Source: Ptiloglossa arizonensis (Eukaryota; Arthropoda; Insecta; Hymenoptera; Colletidae). From it: a stretch of 64,000 bases of DNA. The notes below the pieces were generated by a model. That model saw only the letters and a program-made list of their open reading frames with translations. It did no database searches and was not told the origin of the DNA. The stretch lies in contig NW_027478538.1 of NCBI RefSeq assembly GCF_051014685.1, forward strand, positions 868,001 through 932,000. Direction: 5' to 3'. A program made the position numbers and the translations under genes. Numbering within the stretch: the stretch's first letter is position 1; each line of letters opens with the position of its first letter. Of this stretch, positions 27,070 through 40,300 are shown piece by piece.

Positions 27070-27874
27070 TTAACTTCAAACTCCCATATCTCGCGAACGG
27101 ATTGACGAAATCGAGAAATTCCTGTTGCATCTGAAAGTAGAAACTCGCCCGATGACAAAGATATGTGTGTTTTCCCCCAAGGCGTTTGTAGTTGTTGGTT
27201 TCGAGTATCAGACTTGCGAAAATTTTGATGGTTTCTCAACCATTCCTTAACTTCAAACTCCCATATCTCGCGAACGGATTGACGAACTCGAGAACTTCCT
27301 ATTGCATCTGAATGCAGAAACTCGCCCGATTACAACGGTGTGTGTACTTTTCCCCTAGGCCATTCCAGTTGTTGGTTTCGAGTATCAGATCAGCGAAAAT
27401 TTTGATGGTTTCTCAAGCATTCCTTAACTTCAAACTTCCATATCTCGCGAACGGATTGACGAACTCGAGAATTTCCTATTGCATCTGAATGCAGAAACTC
27501 GCCCGATTACAACAGTACGTGTACTTTTGCCCTAGGCCATAGTAGTTGTTGGTTTCGAGTATCAGACCAGCGAAAATTTTGATGGTTTCTCATGCATTCC
27601 TTAATTTCAAACTTCCATATCTCACGAACGGATTGACGAACTCTAGAATTTCCTATTGCATCTGAAAGTAGAAACTCGCCCGATTACAACGGTATGTGAA
27701 TTTTTCCCCTAGGCCATTGTAGTTATTGGATTCGAGTATCAGACTTGCGAAAATTTTGATGATTTCTCAACCATTCCTTAACTTCAAACTCCCATATCTC
27801 GCGGACGGATTGACGAACTCGAGAAATTCCTGTTGCATATGAAAGTAGAAAGTCGCCCGATTACAACGGTATGT

Positions 27875-29993
27875 GTATTTTTCCCCTAGGCCTTTGAAGT
27901 TATTGGATTCGAGTATCAGACTTGCGAAAATTTTGATGGTTTCTCAACCATTCCTTATTTTCACACTTCCATATCTCGCGAACGCATTGACGAACTCGAG
28001 AAATTCCTGTTGCATGTGAAAGTAGAATCTCGCCCGATTAGAATGGTATGTGTATTTTTCCCGTAGGCATTTGTGGTTATTGGTATCGAGTATCAGGCTT
28101 GCGAAAATTTTGATGGTTTCTCAACCATTCCTTAAATTCAAACTCCCATATCCCGCGAACGGATTGACGAACTCGAGAAATTCCTGTTGCATGTGAAAGT
28201 AGAATCTCGCCCGATTACAATGGTATGTGTATTTTTCCCGTAGGCATTTGTGGTTATTGGTTTCGAGTATCAGACTTGCGAAAATTTTGATGGTTTCTCA
28301 ACCATTCCTTATTTTCACACTTCCATATCTCGCGAACGGATTGACGAACTCGAGAATTTCCTATTGCATCTGAAAGCAGAAACACGCACGATTACAACGG
28401 TGTGTGTACTTTTTCCCTAGGCCATTCCAGTTGTTGGTTTCGAGTATCAGACCAGCGAAAATTTTGATTGTTTCTCAACCATTCCTTAACTTCAAACTCC
28501 CATATCCCGCGAACGGATTGACGAACTCGAGAATTTCCTATTGCATCTGAAAGCAGAAACTCGCCCGATTACAACGGTATGTGTATTTTTGACTTAGGCC
28601 ACAGTAGTTATTGGATTCGAGTATCAGACTTGCGAAAATTTTGATGATTTCTCAACCATTCCTTATTTTCACACTTCCATATCTCGCGAACGGATTGACG
28701 AACTCGAAAATTTCCTATTGCATCTGAAAGCAGAAACTCGCCCGATTACGACGGTGTGTGTACTTTTCCCCTAGGCCATTCCAGTTGTTGGTTTCGAGTA
28801 TCAGACCAGCGAAAATTTTGATGGTTCCTCATGCATTCCTTAACTTCAAACTTCCATATCTCGCGAACGGATTGACGAACTCGAGAATTTCCTATTGCAT
28901 CTGAATGCAGAAACTCGCCCGATTACAACGGTGTGTGTATTTTTCCCCTAGGCCTTTGAAGTTATTGGATTCGAGTATCAGACTTGCGAAAATTTTGATG
29001 GTTTCTCAACCATTCCTTATTTTCACACTTCCATATCTCGCGAACGCATTGACGAACTCGAGAAATTCCTGTTGCATGTGAAAGTAGAATCTCGCCCGAT
29101 TAGAATGGTATGTGTATTTTTCCCGTAGGCATTTGTGGTTATTGGTATCGAGTATCAGGCTTGCGAAAATTTTGATGGTTTCTCAACCATTCCTTAAATT
29201 CAAACTCCCATATCCCGCGAACGGATTGACGAACTCGAGAAATTCCTGTTGCATGTGAAAGTAGAATCTCGCCCGATTACAATGGTATGTGTATTTTTCC
29301 CGTAGGTATTTGTGGTTATTGGTTTCGAGTATCAGACTTGCGAAAATTTTGATGGTTTCTCAACCATTCCTTATTTTCACACTTCCATATCTCGCGAACG
29401 GATTGACGAACTCGAGAATTTCCTATTGCATCTGAAAGCAGAAACACGCACGATTACAACGGTGTGTGTACTTTTTCCCTAGGCCATTCCAGTTGTTGGT
29501 TTCGAGTATCAGACCAGCGAAAATTTTGATTGTTTCTCAACCATTCCTTAACTTCAAACTCCCATATCCCGCGAACGGATTGACGAACTCGAGAATTTCC
29601 TATTGCATCTGAAAGCAGAAACTCGCCCGATTACAACGGTATGTGTATTTTTGACTTAGGCCACAGTAGTTATTGGATTCGAGTATCAGACTTGCGAAAA
29701 TTTTGATGATTTCTCAACCATTCCTTATTTTCACACTTCCATATCTCGCGAACGGATTGACGAACTCGAAAATTTCCTATTGCATCTGAAAGCAGAAACT
29801 CGCCCGATTACGACGGTGTGTGTACTTTTCCCCTAGGCCATTCCAGTTGTTGGTTTCGAGTATCAGACCAGCGAAAATTTTGATGGTTCCTCATGCATTC
29901 CTTAACTTCAAACTTCCATATCTCGCGAACGGATTGACGAACTCGAGAATTTCCTATTGCATCTGAATGCAGAAACTCGCCCGATTACAACGG
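27875..29993. repeat. Tandem 6-monomer HOR, two copies
   Basis: Units at 27,875-28,931 and 28,937-29,993 are 1,062 bp (6 x 177) apart and almost identical. Each runs through cctttgaagttattggAttc, attaGaatggtatg, ggtAtcgagtatcaGgcttg, ccttaAattc, gaaacAcgcacg, gccaCagtag, gattacGacgg and gatggttCctcatgc. The first unit has ccgtaggCatttg where the second has ccgtaggTatttg. Confidence 0.9.
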
Positions 29994-32567
29994 TATGTGT
30001 ATTTTTGCCCTAGGCCATAGTAGTTGTTGGTTTCGAGTATCAGACCAGCGAAAGTTTTGATGGTTTCTCATGCATTCCTGAACTTCAAACTTCCATATCT
30101 CGCGAACGGATTGACGAACTAGAGAATTTCCTATTGCATCTGAAAGCAGAAACTCGCCCGATTACAACGGTATGTGTATTTTTGCCTTAGGCCATAGTAG
30201 TTATTGGATTCGAGTATCAGACTTGCGAAAATTTTGATGATTTCTCAACCATTCCTTAACTCCTAACTGCCATATCTCGCGAACGCATTGACGAACTCGA
30301 GAAATTCCTATTGCATGTGAAAGTAGAATCTCGCCCGATTACCATGGTATGTGTATTTTTCCCCTAGGCATTTGTGGTTATTGGTTTCGAGTATCAGACT
30401 TGCGAAAATTTTGATGGTTTCTCAACCATTCCTTAACTTCAAACTCCCATATCCCGCGAACGGATTGACGAACTCGAGAAATTCCTGTTGCATCTGAAAG
30501 TAGATACTCGCCCGATTACAACGGTATGTGTATTTTTGCCTTAGGCCATAGTAGTTATTGGATTCGAGTATCAGACTTGCGAAAATTTCGATGATTTCTC
30601 AACCATTCCTTAACTTCAAACTGCCATATCTCGCGAACGCATTGACGAACTCGAGAAATTCCTGTTGCATGTGAAAGTAGAATCTCGCCCGATTACCATG
30701 GTATGTGTATTTTTCCCCTAGGCATTTGTGGTTATTTGTTTCGAGTATCAGACTTGCGAAAATTTTGATGGTTCCTCAACCATTCCTTAACTTCAAATTC
30801 CCATATCCCGCGAACGGATTGACGAACTCGAGAAATTCCTGTTGCATGTGAAAGTAGAAAGTCGCCCGATTACAACGGTATGTGTATTTTTCCCCTAGGC
30901 CTTTGAAGTTATTGGTTTCGAGTATCAGACTTGCGACAATTTTGATGGTTTCTCAACCATTCCTTATTTTCACACTTCCATATCTCGCGAACGGATTGAC
31001 GAACTCGAGAATTTCCTGTTGCATCTGAAAGAAGAAACTCGCCCAATTACAACGGTGTGTGTACTTTTCCCCTAGGCCATTCCAGTTGTTGGTTTCGAGT
31101 ATCAGACCAGCGAAAATTTTGATGGTTTCTCAACCATTCCTTAACTTCAAACTCCCATATCCCGCGAACGGATTGACGAACTCGAGAAATTCCTGTTGCA
31201 TCTGAAAGTAGATACTCGCCCGATTACAACGGTATGTGTATTTTTGCCTTAGGCCATAGTAGTTATTGGATTCGAGTATCAGACTTGCGAAAATTTCGAT
31301 GATTTCTCAACCATTCCTTAACTTCAAACTGCCATATCTCGCGAACGCATTGACGAACTCGAGAAATTCCTGTTGCATGTGAATGTAGAATCTCGCCCGA
31401 TTACCATGGCATGTGTATTTTTCCCCTAGGCATTTGTGGTTATTGGTTGCGAGTATCAGACTTGCGAAAATTTTGATGGTTTCTCAACCATTCCTTAACT
31501 TCAAACTCCCATATCCCGCGAACGGATTGACGAACTCGAGAAATTCCTGTTGCATCTGAAAGTAGATACTCGCCCGATTACAACGGTATGTGTATTTTTG
31601 CCTTAGGCCATAGTAGTTATTGGATTCGAGTATCAGACTTGCGAAAATTTTGATGGTTTCTCATCCATTCCTTAACTTCCAACTCCCATATCTCGCGAAC
31701 GGATTGACGAACTCGAGAATTTCCTATTGCATCTGAAAGCAGAAACTCGCCCGATTACGACGGTGAGTGTACTTTTCCCCTAGGCCATTCCAGTTGTTGG
31801 TTTCGAGTATCAGACCAGCGAAAATTTTGATGGTTTCTCAACCATTCCTTAACTTCAAATTCCCATATCCCGCGAACGGATTGACGAACTCGAGTAATGC
31901 CTCTTGCATCTGAAAGTAGAAACTCGCCCGATTACAACGGCATGTGTATTTTTCCCCTGGGCCATTCCAGTTGTTGGTTTCGAGTATCAGACCAGCGAAA
32001 ATTTTGATGGTTTCTCAACCATTCCTTAACTTCAAACTCCCATATCCCGCGAACGGATTGACGAACTCGAGAAATTCCTGTTTCATCTGAAAGTAGATAC
32101 TCGCCCGATTACAACGGTATGTGTATTTTTGCCTTAGGCCATAGTAGTTATTGGATTCGAGTATCAGACTTGCGAAAATTTCGATGATTTCTCAACCATT
32201 CCTTAACTTCAAACTGCCATATCTCGCGAACGCATTGACGAACTCGAGAAATTCCTGTTGCATGTGAAAGAAGAATCTCGCCCGATTACCATGGTATGTG
32301 TATTTTTCCCCTAGGCATTTGTGGTTATTGGTTTCGAGTATCAGACTTGCGAAAATTTTGATGGTTTCTCAACCATTCCTTAACTTCAAACTCCCATATC
32401 CCGCGAACGGATTGACGAACTCGAGAAATTCCTGTTGCATGTGAAAGAAGAATCTCGCCCGATTACCATGGTATGTGTATTTTTCCCCTAGGCATTTGTG
32501 GTTATTGGTTTCGAGTATCAGACTTGCGAAAATTTTGATGGTTTCTCAACCATTCCTTAACTTCAAA
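29205..32567. repeat. 19-monomer HOR, copy 1
   Basis: This 3,363-bp unit (19 x 177) is followed directly by a second copy. Markers in order are ccgtaggTatttg, gcgaaaGttttgatgg, ctAgagaatttcc, ccttaactCCTaactgcc, attaCCatggtatg, cttgcgaCaattttg, cccAattacaacgg, cgagTaaTgcctCttgc, and ctgttTcatctg. The last monomer of the unit, after about 32,440, does not match the second copy's end. Confidence 0.9.
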
Positions 32568-35500
32568 CTCCCATATCCCGCGAACGGATTGACGAACTCG
32601 AGAAATTCCTGTTGCATGTGAAAGTAGAATCTCGCCCGATTACAATGGTATGTGTATTTTTCCCGTAGGTATTTGTGGTTATTGGTTTCGAGTATCAGAC
32701 TTGCGAAAATTTTGATGGTTTCTCAACCATTCCTTATTTTCACACTTCCATATCTCGCGAACGGATTGACGAACTCGAGAATTTCCTATTGCATCTGAAA
32801 GCAGAAACACGCACGATTACAACGGTGTGTGTACTTTTTCCCTAGGCCATTCCAGTTGTTGGTTTCGAGTATCAGACCAGCGAAAATTTTGATTGTTTCT
32901 CAACCATTCCTTAACTTCAAACTCCCATATCCCGCGAACGGATTGACGAACTCGAGAATTTCCTATTGCATCTGAAAGCAGAAACTCGCCCGATTACAAC
33001 GGTATGTGTATTTTTGACTTAGGCCACAGTAGTTATTGGATTCGAGTATCAGACTTGCGAAAATTTTGATGATTTCTCAACCATTCCTTATTTTCACACT
33101 TCCATATCTCGCGAACGGATTGACGAACTCGAAAATTTCCTATTGCATCTGAAAGCAGAAACTCGCCCGATTACGACGGTGTGTGTACTTTTCCCCTAGG
33201 CCATTCCAGTTGTTGGTTTCGAGTATCAGACCAGCGAAAATTTTGATGGTTCCTCATGCATTCCTTAACTTCAAACTTCCATATCTCGCGAACGGATTGA
33301 CGAACTCGAGAATTTCCTATTGCATCTGAATGCAGAAACTCGCCCGATTACAACGGTATGTGTATTTTTGCCCTAGGCCATAGTAGTTGTTGGTTTCGAG
33401 TATCAGACCAGCGAAAGTTTTGATGGTTTCTCATGCATTCCTGAACTTCAAACTTCCATATCTCGCGAACGGATTGACGAACTAGAGAATTTCCTATTGC
33501 ATCTGAAAGCAGAAACTCGCCCGATTACAACGGTATGTGTATTTTTGCCTTAGGCCATAGTAGTTATTGGATTCGAGTATCAGACTTGCGAAAATTTTGA
33601 TGATTTCTCAACCATTCCTTAACTCCTAACTGCCATATCTCGCGAACGCATTGACGAACTCGAGAAATTCCTATTGCATGTGAAAGTAGAATCTCGCCCG
33701 ATTACCATGGTATGTGTATTTTTCCCCTAGGCATTTGTGGTTATTGGTTTCGAGTATCAGACTTGCGAAAATTTTGATGGTTTCTCAACCATTCCTTAAC
33801 TTCAAACTCCCATATCCCGCGAACGGATTGACGAACTCGAGAAATTCCTGTTGCATCTGAAAGTAGATACTCGCCCGATTACAACGGTATGTGTATTTTT
33901 GCCTTAGGCCATAGTAGTTATTGGATTCGAGTATCAGACTTGCGAAAATTTCGATGATTTCTCAACCATTCCTTAACTTCAAACTGCCATATCTCGCGAA
34001 CGCATTGACGAACTCGAGAAATTCCTGTTGCATGTGAAAGTAGAATCTCGCCCGATTACCATGGTATGTGTATTTTTCCCCTAGGCATTTGTGGTTATTG
34101 GTTTCGAGTATCAGACTTGCGAAAATTTTGATGGTTCCTCAACCATTCCTTAACTTCAAATTCCCATATCCCGCGAAAGGATTGACGAACTCGAGAAATT
34201 CCTGTTGCATGTGAAAGTAGAAAGTCGCCCGATTACAACGGTATGTGTATTTTTCCCCTAGGCCTTTGAAGTTATTGGTTTCGAGTATCAGACTTGCGAC
34301 AATTTTGATGGTTTCTCAACCATTCCTTATTTTCACACTTCCATATCTCGCGAACGGATTGACGAACTCGAGAATTTCCTGTTGCATCTGAAAGAAGAAA
34401 CTCGCCCAATTACAACGGTGTGTGTACTTTTCCCCTAGGCCATTCCAGTTGTTGGTTTCGAGTATCAGACCAGCGAAAATTTTGATGGTTTCTCAACCAT
34501 TCCTTAACTTCAAACTCCCATATCCCGCGAACGGATTGACGAACTCGAGAAATTCCTGTTGCATCTGAAAGTAGATCCTCGCCCGATTACAACGGTATGT
34601 GTATTTTTGCCTTAGGCCATAGTAGTTATTGGATTCGAGTATCAGACTTGCGAAAATTTCGATGATTTCTCAACCATTCCTTAACTTCAAACTGCCATAT
34701 CTCGCGAACGCATTGACGAACTCGAGAAATTCCTGTTGCATGTGAAAGTAGAATCTCGCCCGATTACCATGGCATGTGTATTTTTCCCCTAGGCATTTGT
34801 GGTTATTGGTTGCGAGTATCAGACTTGCGAAAATTTTGATGGTTTCTCAACCATTCCTTAACTTCAAACTCCCATATCCCGCGAACGGATTGACGAACTC
34901 GAGAAATTCCTGTTGCATCTGAAAGTAGATACTCGCCCGATTACAACGGTATGTGTATTTTTGCCTTAGGCCATAGTAGTTATTGGATTCGAGTATCAGA
35001 CTTGCGAAAATTTTGATGGTTTCTCATCCATTCCTTAACTTCCAACTCCCATATCTCGCGAACGGATTGACGAACTCGAGAATTTCCTATTGCATCTGAA
35101 AGCAGAAACTCGCCCGATTACGACGGTGAGTGTACTTTTCCCCTAGGCCATTCCAGTTGTTGGTTTCGAGTATCAGACCAGCGAAAATTTTGATGGTTTC
35201 TCAACCATTCCTTAACTTCAAATTCCCATATCCCGCGAACGGATTGACGAACTCGAGTAATGCCTCTTGCATCTGAAAGTAGAAACTCGCCCGATTACAA
35301 CGGCATGTGTATTTTTCCCCTGGGCCATTCCAGTTGTTGGTTTCGAGTATCAGACCAGCGAAAATTTTGATGGTTTCTCAACCATTCCTTAACTTCAAAC
35401 TCCCATATCCCGCGAACGGATTGACGAACTCGAGAAATTCCTGTTTCATCTGAAAGTAGATACTCGCCCGATTACAACGGTATGTGTATTTTTGCCTTAG

Positions 35501-35803
35501 GCCATAGTAGTTATTGGATTCGGGTATCAGACTTGCGAAAATTTCGATGATTTCTCAACCATTCCTTAACTTCAAACTGCCATATCTCGCGAACGCATTG
35601 ACGAACTCGAGAAATTCCTGTTGCATGTGAAAGAAGAATCTCGCCCGATTACCATGGTATGTGTATTTTTCCCCTAGGCATTTGTGGTTATTGGTTTCGA
35701 GTATCAGACTTGCGAAAATTTTGATGGTTTCTCAACCATTCCTTAACTTCAAACTCCCATATCCCGCGAACGGATTGACGAACTCGAGAAATTCCTGTTG
35801 CAT
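32568..35803. repeat. 19-monomer HOR, copy 2
   Basis: This repeats the marker series of copy 1 at exactly 3,363 bp. I noted about five differences over 3.2 kb: at 34,099, 34,177, 34,577, 34,744 and 35,523. Copy 2 agrees with the distant 40,179-42,880 copy against copy 1 at two of them (34,099 and 34,744), so copy 1 carries the private changes there. Confidence 0.9.
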
Positions 35804-35915
35804 CTGAAAGTAGATACTCGCCCGATTACAACGGTATGTGTATTTTTGCCCTAGGCCATTGTAGTTATTGGATTCGCGTATCGGACTTGCGAAAATTTTG
35901 ATGATTTCTCAACCA

Positions 35916-37330
35916 TTCCTTAACTTCAAATTCCCATATCCCGCGAACGGATTGACGAACTCGAGAAATTCCTGTTGCATGTGAAAGTAGAAAGTCGCCC
36001 GATTACAACGGTATGTGTATTTTTCCCCTAGGCCTTTGAAGTTATTGGTTTCGAGTATCAGACTTGCGACAATTTTGATGGTTTCTCAACCATTCCTTAT
36101 TTTCACACTTCCATATCTCGCGAACGGATTGACGAACTCGAGAATTTCCTGTTGCATCTGAAAGCAGAAACTCGCCCAATTACAACGGTGTGTGTTCTTT
36201 TCCCCTAGGCCATTCCAGTTGTTGGTTTCGAGTATCAGACCAGCGAAAATTTTGATGGTTTCTCAACCATTCCTTAACTTCAAACTCCCATATCCCGCGA
36301 CCGGATTGACGAACTCGAGAAATTCCTGTTGCATCTGAAAGTAGATACTCGCCCGATTACAACGGTATGTGTATTTTTGCCTTAGGCCATAGTAGTTATT
36401 GGATTCGAGTATCAGACTTGCGAAAATTTCGATGATTTCTCAACCATTCCTTAACTTCAAACTGCCATATCTCGCGAACGCATTGACGAACTCGAGAAAT
36501 TCCTGTTGCATGTGAAAGTAGAATCTCGCCCGATTACCATGGCATGTGTATTTTTCCCCTAGGCATTTGTGGTTATTGGTTGCGAGTATCAGACTTGCGA
36601 AAATTTTGATGGTTTCTCAACCATTCCTTAACTTCAAACTCCCATATCCCGCGAACGGATTGACGAACTCGAGAAATTCCTGTTGCATCTGAAAGTAGAT
36701 ACTCGCCCGATTACAACGGAATGTGTATTTTTGCCTTAGGCCATAGTAGTTATTGGATTCGAGTATCAGACTTGCGAAAATTTTGATGGTTTCTCATCCA
36801 TTCCTTAACTTCCAACTCCCATATCTCGCGAACGGATTGACGAACTCGAGAATTTCCTATTGCATCTGAAAGCAGAAACTCGCCCGATTACGACGGTGAG
36901 TGTACTTTTCCCCTAGGCCATTCCAGTTGTTGGTTTCGAGTATCAGACCAGCGAAAATTTTGATGGTTTCTCAACCATTCCTTAACTTCAAATTCCCATA
37001 TCCCGCGAACGGATTGACGAACTCGAGTAATGCCTCTTGCATGTGAAAGTAGAATCTCGCCCGATTACCATGGCATGTGTATTTTTCCCCTAGGCATTTG
37101 TGGTTATTGGTTGCGAGTATCAGACTTGCGAAAATTTTGATGGTTTCTCAACCATTCCTTAACTTCAAACTCCCATATCCCGCGAACGGATTGACGAACT
37201 CGAGAAATTCCTGTTGCATCTGAAAGTAGATACTCGCCCGATTACAACGGTATGTGTATTTTTGCCTTAGGCCACAGTAGTTATTGGATTCGAGTATCAG
37301 ACTTGCGAAAATTTTGATGGTTTCTCAACC
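35916..37330. repeat. 33-monomer-offset duplication (pairs with 41,757-43,171)
   Basis: Offset is 5,841 bases, exactly 33 monomers. Both copies contain a 3-monomer tandem duplication joined at the same scar: cgagTaaTgcctCttgcat followed by gtgaaagtagaatc (37,024 and 42,865). In the 19-monomer HOR copies the same cgagTaaTgcctCttgcat is followed by ctgaaagtagaaac instead (31,892 and 35,255). Confidence 0.86.
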
Positions 37331-40300
37331 ATTCCTTATTTTCACACTTCCATATCTCGCGAACGGATTGACGAACTCGAGAATTTCCTATTGCATCTGA
37401 AAGCAGAAACTCGCACGATTACATCGGTGTGTGTACTTTTTCCCTAGGCCATTCCAGTTGTTGGTTTCGAGTATCAGACCAGCGAAAATTTTGATTGTTT
37501 CTCAACCATTCCTTAACTTCAAACTCCCATATCCCGCGAACGGATTGACGAACTCGGGAATTTCCTATTGCATCTGAAAGCAGAAACTCGCCCGATTACA
37601 ACGGTATGTGTATTTTTGCCTTAGGCCACAGTAGTTATTGGATTCGAGTATCAGACTTGCGAAAATTTTGATGGTTTCTCAACCATTCCTTATTTTCACA
37701 CTTCCATATCTCGCGAACGGATTGACGAACTCGAGAATTTCCTATTGCATCTGAAAGCAGAAACTCGCACGATTACATCGGTGTGTGTACTTTTTCCCTA
37801 GGCCATTCCAGTTGTTGGTTTCGAGTATCAGACCAGCGAAAATTTTGATTGTTTCTCAACCATTCCTTAACTTCAAACTCCCATATCCCGCGAACGGATT
37901 GACGCACTCGAGAATTTCCTATTGCATCTGAAAGCAGAAACTCGCCCGATTACAACGGTATGTGTATTTTTGCCTTAGGCCACAGTAGTTATTGGATTCG
38001 AGTATCATACTTGCGAAAATTTTGATGGTTTCTCAACCATTCCTTAACTTCAAACTCCCATATCTCGCGAACGGATTGACGAAATCGAGAAATTCCTGTT
38101 GCATCTGAAAGTAGAAACTCGCCCGATGACAAAGATATGTGTGTTTTCCCCCAAGGCGTTTGTAGTTGTTGGTTTCGAGTATCAGACTTGCGAAAATTTT
38201 GATGGTTTCTCAACCATTCCTTAACTTCAAACTCCCATATCTCGCGAACGGATTGACGAACTCGAGAACTTCCTATTGCATCTGAATGCAGAAACTCGCC
38301 CGATTACAACGGTGTGTGTACTTTTCCCCTAGGCCATTCCAGTTGTTGGTTTCGAGTATCAGATCAGCGAAAATTTTGATGGTTTCTCAAGCATTCCTTA
38401 ACTTCAAACTTCCATATCTCGCGAACGGATTGACGAACTCGAGAATTTCCTATTGCATCTGAATGCAGAAACTCGCCCGATTACAACAGTACGTGTACTT
38501 TTGCCCTAGGCCATAGTAGTTGTTGGTTTCGAGTATCAGACCAGCGAAAATTTTGATGGTTTCTCATGCATTCCTTAATTTCAAACTTCCATATCTCACG
38601 AACGGATTGACGAACTCTAGAATTTCCTATTGCATCTGAAAGTAGAAACTCGCCCGATTACAACGGTATGTGAATTTTTCCCCTAGGCCATTGTAGTTAT
38701 TGGATTCGAGTATCAGACTTGCGAAAATTTTGATGATTTCTCAACCATTCCTTAACTTCAAACTCCCATATCTCGCGGACGGATTGACGAACTCGAGAAA
38801 TTCCTGTTGCATATGAAAGTAGAAAGTCGCCCGATTACAACGGTATGTGTATTTTTCCCCTAGGCCTTTGAAGTTATTGGATTCGAGTATCAGACTTGCG
38901 AAAATTTTGATGGTTTCTCAACCATTCCTTATTTTCACACTTCCATATCTCGCGAACGCATTGACGAACTCGAGAAATTCCTGTTGCATGTGAAAGTAGA
39001 ATCTCGCCCGATTAGAATGGTACGTGTATTTTTCCCGTAGGCATTTGTGGTTATTGGTATCGAGTATCAGGCTTGCGAAAATTTTGATGGTTTCTCAACC
39101 ATTCCTTAAATTCAAACTCCCATATCCCGCGAACGGATTGACGAACTCGAGAAATTCCTGTTGCATGTGAAAGTAGAATCTCGCCCGATTACAATGGTAT
39201 GTGTATTTTTCCCGTAGGCATTTGTGGTTATTGGTTTCGAGTATCAGACTTGCGAAAATTTTGATGGTTTCTCAAACATTCCTTATTTTCACACTTCCAT
39301 ATCTCGCGAACGGATTGACGAACTCGAGAATTTCCTATTGCATCTGAAAGCAGAAACACGCACGATTACAACGGTGTGTGTACTTTTTCCCTAGGCCATT
39401 CCAGTTGTTGGTTTCGAGTATCAGACCAGCGAAAATTTTGATTGTTTCTCAACCATTCCTTAACTTCAAACTCCCATATCCCGCGAACGGATTGACGAAC
39501 TCGAGAATTTCCTATTGCATCTGAAAGCAGAAACTCGCCCGATTACAACGGTATGTGTATTTTTGACTTAGGCCACAGTAGTTATTGGATTCGAGTATCA
39601 GACTTGCGAAAATTTTGATGTTTTCTCAACCATTCCTTATTTTCACACTTCCATATCTCGCGAACGGATTGACGAACTCGAAAATTTCCTATTGCATCTG
39701 AAAGCAGAAACTCGCCCGATTACGACGGTGTGTGTACTTTTCCCCTAGGCCATTCCAGTTGTTGGTTTCGAGTATCAGACCAGCGAAAATTTTGATGGTT
39801 CCTCATGCATTCCTTAACTTCAAACTTCCATATCTCGCGAACGGATTGACGAACTCGAGAATTTCCTATTGCATCTGAATGCAGAAACTCGCCCGATTAC
39901 AACGGTGTGTGTATTTTTCCCCTAGGCCTTTGAAGTTATTGGATTCGAGTATCAGACTTGCGAAAATTTTGATGGTTTCTCAACCATTCCTTATTTTCAC
40001 ACTTCCATATCTCGCGAACGCATTGACGAACTCGAGAAATTCCTGTTGCATGTGAAAGTAGAATCTCGCCCGATTAGAATGGTATGTGTATTTTTCCCGT
40101 AGGCATTTGTGGTTATTGGTATCGAGTATCAGGCTTGCGAAAATTTTGATGGTTTCTCAACCATTCCTTAAATTCAAACTCCCATATCCCGCGAACGGAT
40201 TGACGAACTCGAGAAATTCCTGTTGCATGTGAAAGTAGAATCTCGCCCGATTACAATGGTATGTGTATTTTTCCCGTAGGTATTTGTGGTTATTGGTTTC

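Larger units (their letters stand above)
26316..31906. repeat. 62-monomer long-range duplication, first copy
   Basis: About 31.6 monomers (5.59 kb) recur at 37,290-42,880, exactly 10,974 bases away. I found seven mismatches by eye, at 26,583, 28,049, 28,299, 28,645, 30,736, 30,825 and 31,384, which is about 99.9% identity. Unrelated monomers within the block differ by 5-15%. No length change occurred in either copy. Confidence 0.92.
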
